From: Isoetes taiwanensis
Lineage: Eukaryota; Streptophyta; Lycopodiopsida; Isoetales; Isoetaceae
Reading direction: 5' to 3'
Assembly (NCBI GenBank): GCA_021234155.1
Contig: JAJEKV010000081.1
Coordinates: forward strand, 4,060,606 to 4,124,605
Length of the DNA stretch: 64,000 bases
The first letter of the stretch is position 1, and each line of letters starts with the position of its first letter. A model generated the notes under the pieces. It worked only from the letters and a program-made list of their open reading frames with translations, was not told the origin of the DNA and made no database searches. Position numbers and translations under genes: made by a program. Shown here piece after piece: positions 59,266 through 64,000 of this stretch.

Positions 59266-59568
59266 GTCTCCCCTTCTAAAAATTAACCCATGTCCTCATG
59301 GGTCAATCATAATCATGTATTCACAAAACTACAAGGGAAACTGTACCTCAACATTGTCAAATGTTACTTCCATCGCTTACATGGAGAATTCTCCCTTATC
59401 ACTTTATTGCTAACCATCAAGCTTCCAGATACTGCTCCTCCCTCTGAGGATACCATCTCCTGATGTCTCTAAAAGAAAAAACCATTAGCATCATAATTCC
59501 ACAATCTCAACTTACTCTCTGATTTGCCATGTCAACTCCCAAAGATCCAACATTGCTCTGATACCAAC
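59266..59568 (-). mobile_element. Internal region 2 (303 bp)
   Basis: As internal region 1, but lacking about 37 bp after 'gggtcaatcat'. The polypurine tract, the 30-codon frame and the PBS (59555-59567) are all kept. Confidence 0.8.
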
Positions 59569-62196
59569 TGTGACGAGCCTGCCAAGTTGACCCTCCTGGC
59601 AACTCGGGAGTTTGTCAAACTTGTATAATTCTAGGTTGATAATACTGGCGAAGAATTAAATCTTCCTTTCAATTGAACTTACTTACTCCAAATTCAATGA
59701 ACAAATGTTTATAAACTCAATATAATCAGGTAAGGTCAACATCCAATAAATCAACATTCTCGATAGAGATAACATCCAACTCTAGCAATTCAACCCTAGA
59801 ATCTTCTCGCTCAACCACGAGCCACAACTGCACTGCTACCGTTAGCTTGACCACCGCCTTGCTCATTCACTGCACATATGCACTCACTGGGGTTAGTCCT
59901 CGTGACTAAGTGGGGATCCCTGGCTGCCGCTGCATGCATGGAAATACTCTGCAAATCTTGGGTAAGCACAAACACAGACGGAAAATCCTACGTGAGCACA
60001 GTGCTAAGACAATGACAACCTAATGCAAAGGAATATAACACATGAGCAACAGAAGCAAAGAACATAGCCAAAATACCAAATCATCATAAACATAGTTCCG
60101 GGACATGGGAAGCTCAGCCAGCCTATATACAGGCCCTGCTAGCAGCATGTTGCCCAACTAGCTTACATTCCAAGCCCTGTAGCGGGTGGTGGGGTGAACC
60201 TCGTATGCGCATACCCTCTCAGCCCACGTCTGGCACTGGAGGACCTCTTACCATGGGAGTTCACAAGAGTTGACTGACGTAGCAATCCCTGCCAGGAGAA
60301 CTACGCCCGGTATCACAGAGTACAAGAATACAACATAGAATACAGGTGAACATGAGCATGTCGGAGCAACCTAGGCCACCGAACCTAGAAGCCCGACCCC
60401 GGAGGTTCCAATAGACATGATCAAATACCAAGACAACAGTGGAACAATGCAAAGACCAAGACATGTGAAGTTCATTAGAATATTCCCTATACATGTGCCT
60501 AGATCGAGGTTGCCCATACCTGTTGAAGTAGCTTTCCCAATGAACCCTACAATGACATAGAAGTATATCTCATACTTAGCATTTTCACAATACTTACAGC
60601 TTACGCTAAGGCGATTCCCCCCATTAAGGAATGCAACTCCACATTAGCTTCTAATAAATCCGTTGGTCATACTAACTTACCATACTTCTTACATATAATT
60701 CTCATCCAATACCATGTCGGAGTAGCTAAACTTACTGACACAGGTGATGATCACAATCTAATCACGTCGATGAAGTCGCAAGCATGGCTATCATTGATGT
60801 AGCTCCGATGTCTACGTACTTTGCTGAACAAGGAAAGATACTACCAATCCACACAATGCAATACTTGCCTCATAACCATTCTCCCATGGGGATAATCCAT
60901 TAGCTATGATGCCTTTGATAAAATACAATGCAACAACTTAGAAACTTACATGTATACACTTAAACTAACAGTGCTCCACGCCATAGCCTCATCTGGACAC
61001 CTCATATTGCTCTCCCGGCCCAACTTCTCCAGATCTCCAAAGTTCCAACATCTATTTCTTTTTGAACCATTGTTAGCTAAGGTTTTTTTAATATTCTAAT
61101 TAAAAACCCACTTTCCATAGCTTAAGATTTATTAATGCGTCTTAATGTGGAAACTCCAAATCTTGCACTTCTGGCTTAAAAATCCACAGGACCTCATGAC
61201 TGCAAATGGATGTAGCCTCTGCCAACTTACCCTAAAACCAGGCCCCATCTCCAGGAACCACTCATTCAATGTTTCATGTTACTTTAGGACCTTATCTTGT
61301 TTAATTCAACAAAGCATACTTAAATAACTAATAATCAAATCAGACCTATCTCCTGCATCTGTACTGAACTTACTATTGTGGATAGTCTGGGCTAGATCCC
61401 TACCCTTGTACTTCCATAGTTTCTCTTATACTCCTTGTATATTTATTTATCCACTTCTTATAACTTCATTTAAGGTGTACGTGACATTTGTTAACAAGAC
61501 ATCAAGGAAAAGGACAAATAAAACAACGAAACAACCAACAAACAGATCGGGTTACAGACCGGGTTGCAACTTTTCGGAGCTGCCCACAATGCATCGGGGT
61601 TCTAATGCCCAAATCGGCCTGTTCCATGTCATATCGGGATGTTTCCAGACCTTTTGGCTCCGTCAGCGACGATTCCGTCTGTTGTATGAAAAAAACCATT
61701 GTTGCAGCCCATATCTTCTCAACTAGATTCCTCCTGCATCAATTTCGGCCTACTCCAGGCTCTTTTAGGATAATTACCATGCATCTAGATTAGCTTCTAT
61801 TCCATCTTTCGTTCCTCTGGATGTTTCTGCATGCCATACTTTCTCGAACATACATAGCTAAACCTTCTTATCAATTCATGCATAAATCCAATGATATCAG
61901 CCCATGTACCTCAGATTAACTCAACAAAACCCCACCTGTAAGAAGATGTTTGATGCCGTTCTTGATGTGATCTCCAAGCTCTTGCCTCTTTGGTGTCTCC
62001 AACAGAATCCTTCTATGCTCTGCAATTCGTCTCTGGCCTCCTACAAAAGCTTTGCAAGGCTCCTTCTCAAAAACACAAGAAAACCCTTGCTTTTAAGCTC
62101 TCTACACATGCATGCGCATGCATGCATGCATGCCATGCATGATACATACGTATTTAAATACGCATGCTGCCCCATCAAGTGGCCAGGTCCGTTACA
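59569..62196 (-). mobile_element. LTR 3 of array (2628 bp)
   Basis: Full-length copy from 'tgtgacgagcc' to 'ccgttaca'. It is closer to LTR 4 than to LTR 1. Differences from LTR 1 cluster at CAG/CTG words. Confidence 0.85.
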
Positions 62197-62536
62197 GTCT
62201 CCCCTTCTAAAAATTAACCCATGTCCTCATGGGTCAATAATAGATCCAAGCACTTCTCAAATCCCTTATAACTATCATGATCATGTATTCACAAAACTAC
62301 AAGGGAAACTGTACCTCAACATTGTCAAATGTTACTTCCATCGCTTACATGGAGAATTCTCCCTTATCACTTTATTGCTAACCATCAAGCTTCCAGATAC
62401 TGCTCCTCCCTCTGAGGATACCATCTCCTGATGTCTCTAAAAGAAAAAACCATTAGCATCATAATTCCACAATCTCAACTTACTCTCTGATTTGCCATGT
62501 CAACTCCCAAAGATCCAACATTGCTCTGATACCAAC
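62197..62536 (-). mobile_element. Internal region 3 (340 bp)
   Basis: Near-identical to internal region 1, including the polypurine tract, the 30-codon frame and the PBS at 62523-62535. A plus-strand 175-codon frame that crosses the LTR boundary here is rejected as a gene. Confidence 0.8.
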
Positions 62537-64000
62537 TGTGACGAGCCTGCCAAGTTGACCCTCCTGGCAACTCGGGATTTTGTCAAACTTCTATAATTCT
62601 AGGTTGATAATACTGGCGAAGAATTAAATCTTCCTTTCAATTGAACTTACTTACTCCAAATTCAATGAACAAATGTTTATAAACTCAATATAATCAGGTA
62701 AGGTCAACATCCAATAAATCAACATTCTCGATAGAGATAACATCCAACTCTAGCAATTCAACCCTAGAATCTTCTCGCTCAACCACGAGCCACAAGCGCC
62801 TTTACTACCGTTAAAAGACCACCGCCTTGCTCATTCACTGCACATATGCACTCACTGGGGTTAGTCCTCGTGACTAAGTGGGGATCCCTGGCTGCCGCTG
62901 CATGCATGGAAATACTCTGCAAATCTTGGGTAAGCACAAACACAGACGGAAAATCCTACGTGAGCACAGTGCTAAGACAATGACAACCTAATGCAAAGGA
63001 ATATAACACATGAGCAACAGAAGCAAAGAACATAGCCAAAATACCAAATCATCATAAACATAGTTCCGGGACATGGGAAGCTCAGCCAGCCTATATACAG
63101 GCCCTGCTAGCAGCATGTTGCCCAGCCAGCTTACATTCCAAGCCCTGTAGCGGGTGGTGGGGTGAACCTCGTATGCGCATACCCTCTCAGCCCACGTCTG
63201 GCACTGGAGGACCTCTTACCATGGGAGTTCACAAGAGTTGACTGACGTAGCAATCCCTGCCAGGAGAACTACGCCCGGTGTCACAGAGTACAAGAATACA
63301 ACATAGAATACAGGTGAACATGAGCATGTCGGAGCAACCTGGAGGCCACCCGAACCTAGAAGCCCGCCCGGAGGTTCCAATAGACATGATCAAATACCAA
63401 GACAACAGTGGAACAATGCAAAGACCAAGACATGTGAAGTTCATTAGAATATTCCCTATACATGTGCCTAGATCGAGGTTGCCCATACCTGTTGAAGTAG
63501 CTTTCCCAATGAACCCTACAATGACATAGAAGTATATCTCATACTTAGCATTTTCACAATACTTACAGCTTACGCTAAGGCGATTCCCCCCATTAAGGAA
63601 TGCAACTCCACATTAGCTTCTAATAAATCCGTTGGTCATAGTAACTTACCATACTTCTTACATATAATTCTCATCCAATACCATGTCGGAGTAGCTAAAC
63701 TTATCGACCGCGGTGATGATCACAATCTAATCACGTCGATGAAGTCGCAAGCATGGCTATCATTGATGTAGCTCCGATGTCTACGTACTTTGCTGAACAA
63801 GGAAAGATACTACCAATCCACACAATGCAATACTTGCCTCATAACCATTCTCCCATGGGGATAATCCATTAGCTATGATGCCTTTGATAAAATACAATGC
63901 AACAACTTAGAAACTTACATGTATACACTTAAACTAACAGTGCTCCACGCCATAGCCTCATCTGGACACCTCATATTGCTCTCCCGACCCAACTTCTCCA
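62537..64000 (-). mobile_element. LTR 4 of array, continues past window end
   Basis: Begins 'tgtgacgagcctgccaag' and matches LTR 3 closely through the window end. Confidence 0.85.

Noticed and set aside
61904-62431. Plus-strand 175-codon frame crossing LTR 3 and internal region 3
   Set aside because: Antisense to the element, crosses the LTR boundary, and is broken in the other copies at the same place.

Overview
The window looks like nuclear DNA of a land plant, most likely a seedless vascular plant with a large repeat-rich genome such as a homosporous fern (inference). The grounds are three long PLS-type pentatricopeptide repeat (PPR) genes with the repetitive wording typical of fern and lycophyte organelle RNA-editing factors, one with a C-terminal DYW deaminase; a class III peroxidase; an LRR receptor-like protein; an ORMDL fragment with plant-style introns; and dense, decayed LINE and LTR elements. 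No species can be named from sequence alone. Almost every gene is broken by frameshifts, stops, truncations or insertions, although some breaks may be consensus errors (see the CHG finding).

Layout. 1-7 kb: two convergent PPR pseudogenes; the minus-strand one ends in a DYW domain. 7-9.3 kb: fold-backs and the 3' end of a minus-strand LINE. 10.3-13.6 kb: a multi-exon plus-strand gene joining a Cys/His zinc-binding module to an FCP1/NIF-type phosphatase-like domain, with a CTAAGT-rich array inside it. 14-16.5 kb: minisatellites. 16.9-19.8 kb: a decayed minus-strand transposase-like gene. 21.8-27.3 kb: an LRR receptor-like protein gene (minus) split near its 3' end by a 3.4-kb element with terminal inverted repeats; the element carries pieces of an ORMDL gene and of PPR genes. 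27.4-33.9 kb: small inverted-repeat elements and otherwise gene-poor DNA. 34-37.5 kb: a third PPR pseudogene and a truncated peroxidase. 38.2-40.5 kb: a 5' LTR, primer-binding site and gag of an LTR retrotransposon, cut off by a LINE (40.5-44.1 kb). 45.8-49 kb: a second LINE (minus), related to the 8-9 kb fragment. 51.2-54.8 kb: a third LINE (plus), cut off inside its reverse transcriptase at the first base of an LTR. 54.8 kb to the window end: a head-to-tail array of long LTRs (about 2.6 kb) separated by internal regions of only 303-340 bp.

The genes do not form a pathway. The most informative biology is how mobile DNA has remodelled genes: capture of ORMDL and PPR pieces inside a TIR element, disruption of the receptor gene so that its membrane anchor now lies on the far side of the insertion, and growth of a non-autonomous LTR element into a tandem array.
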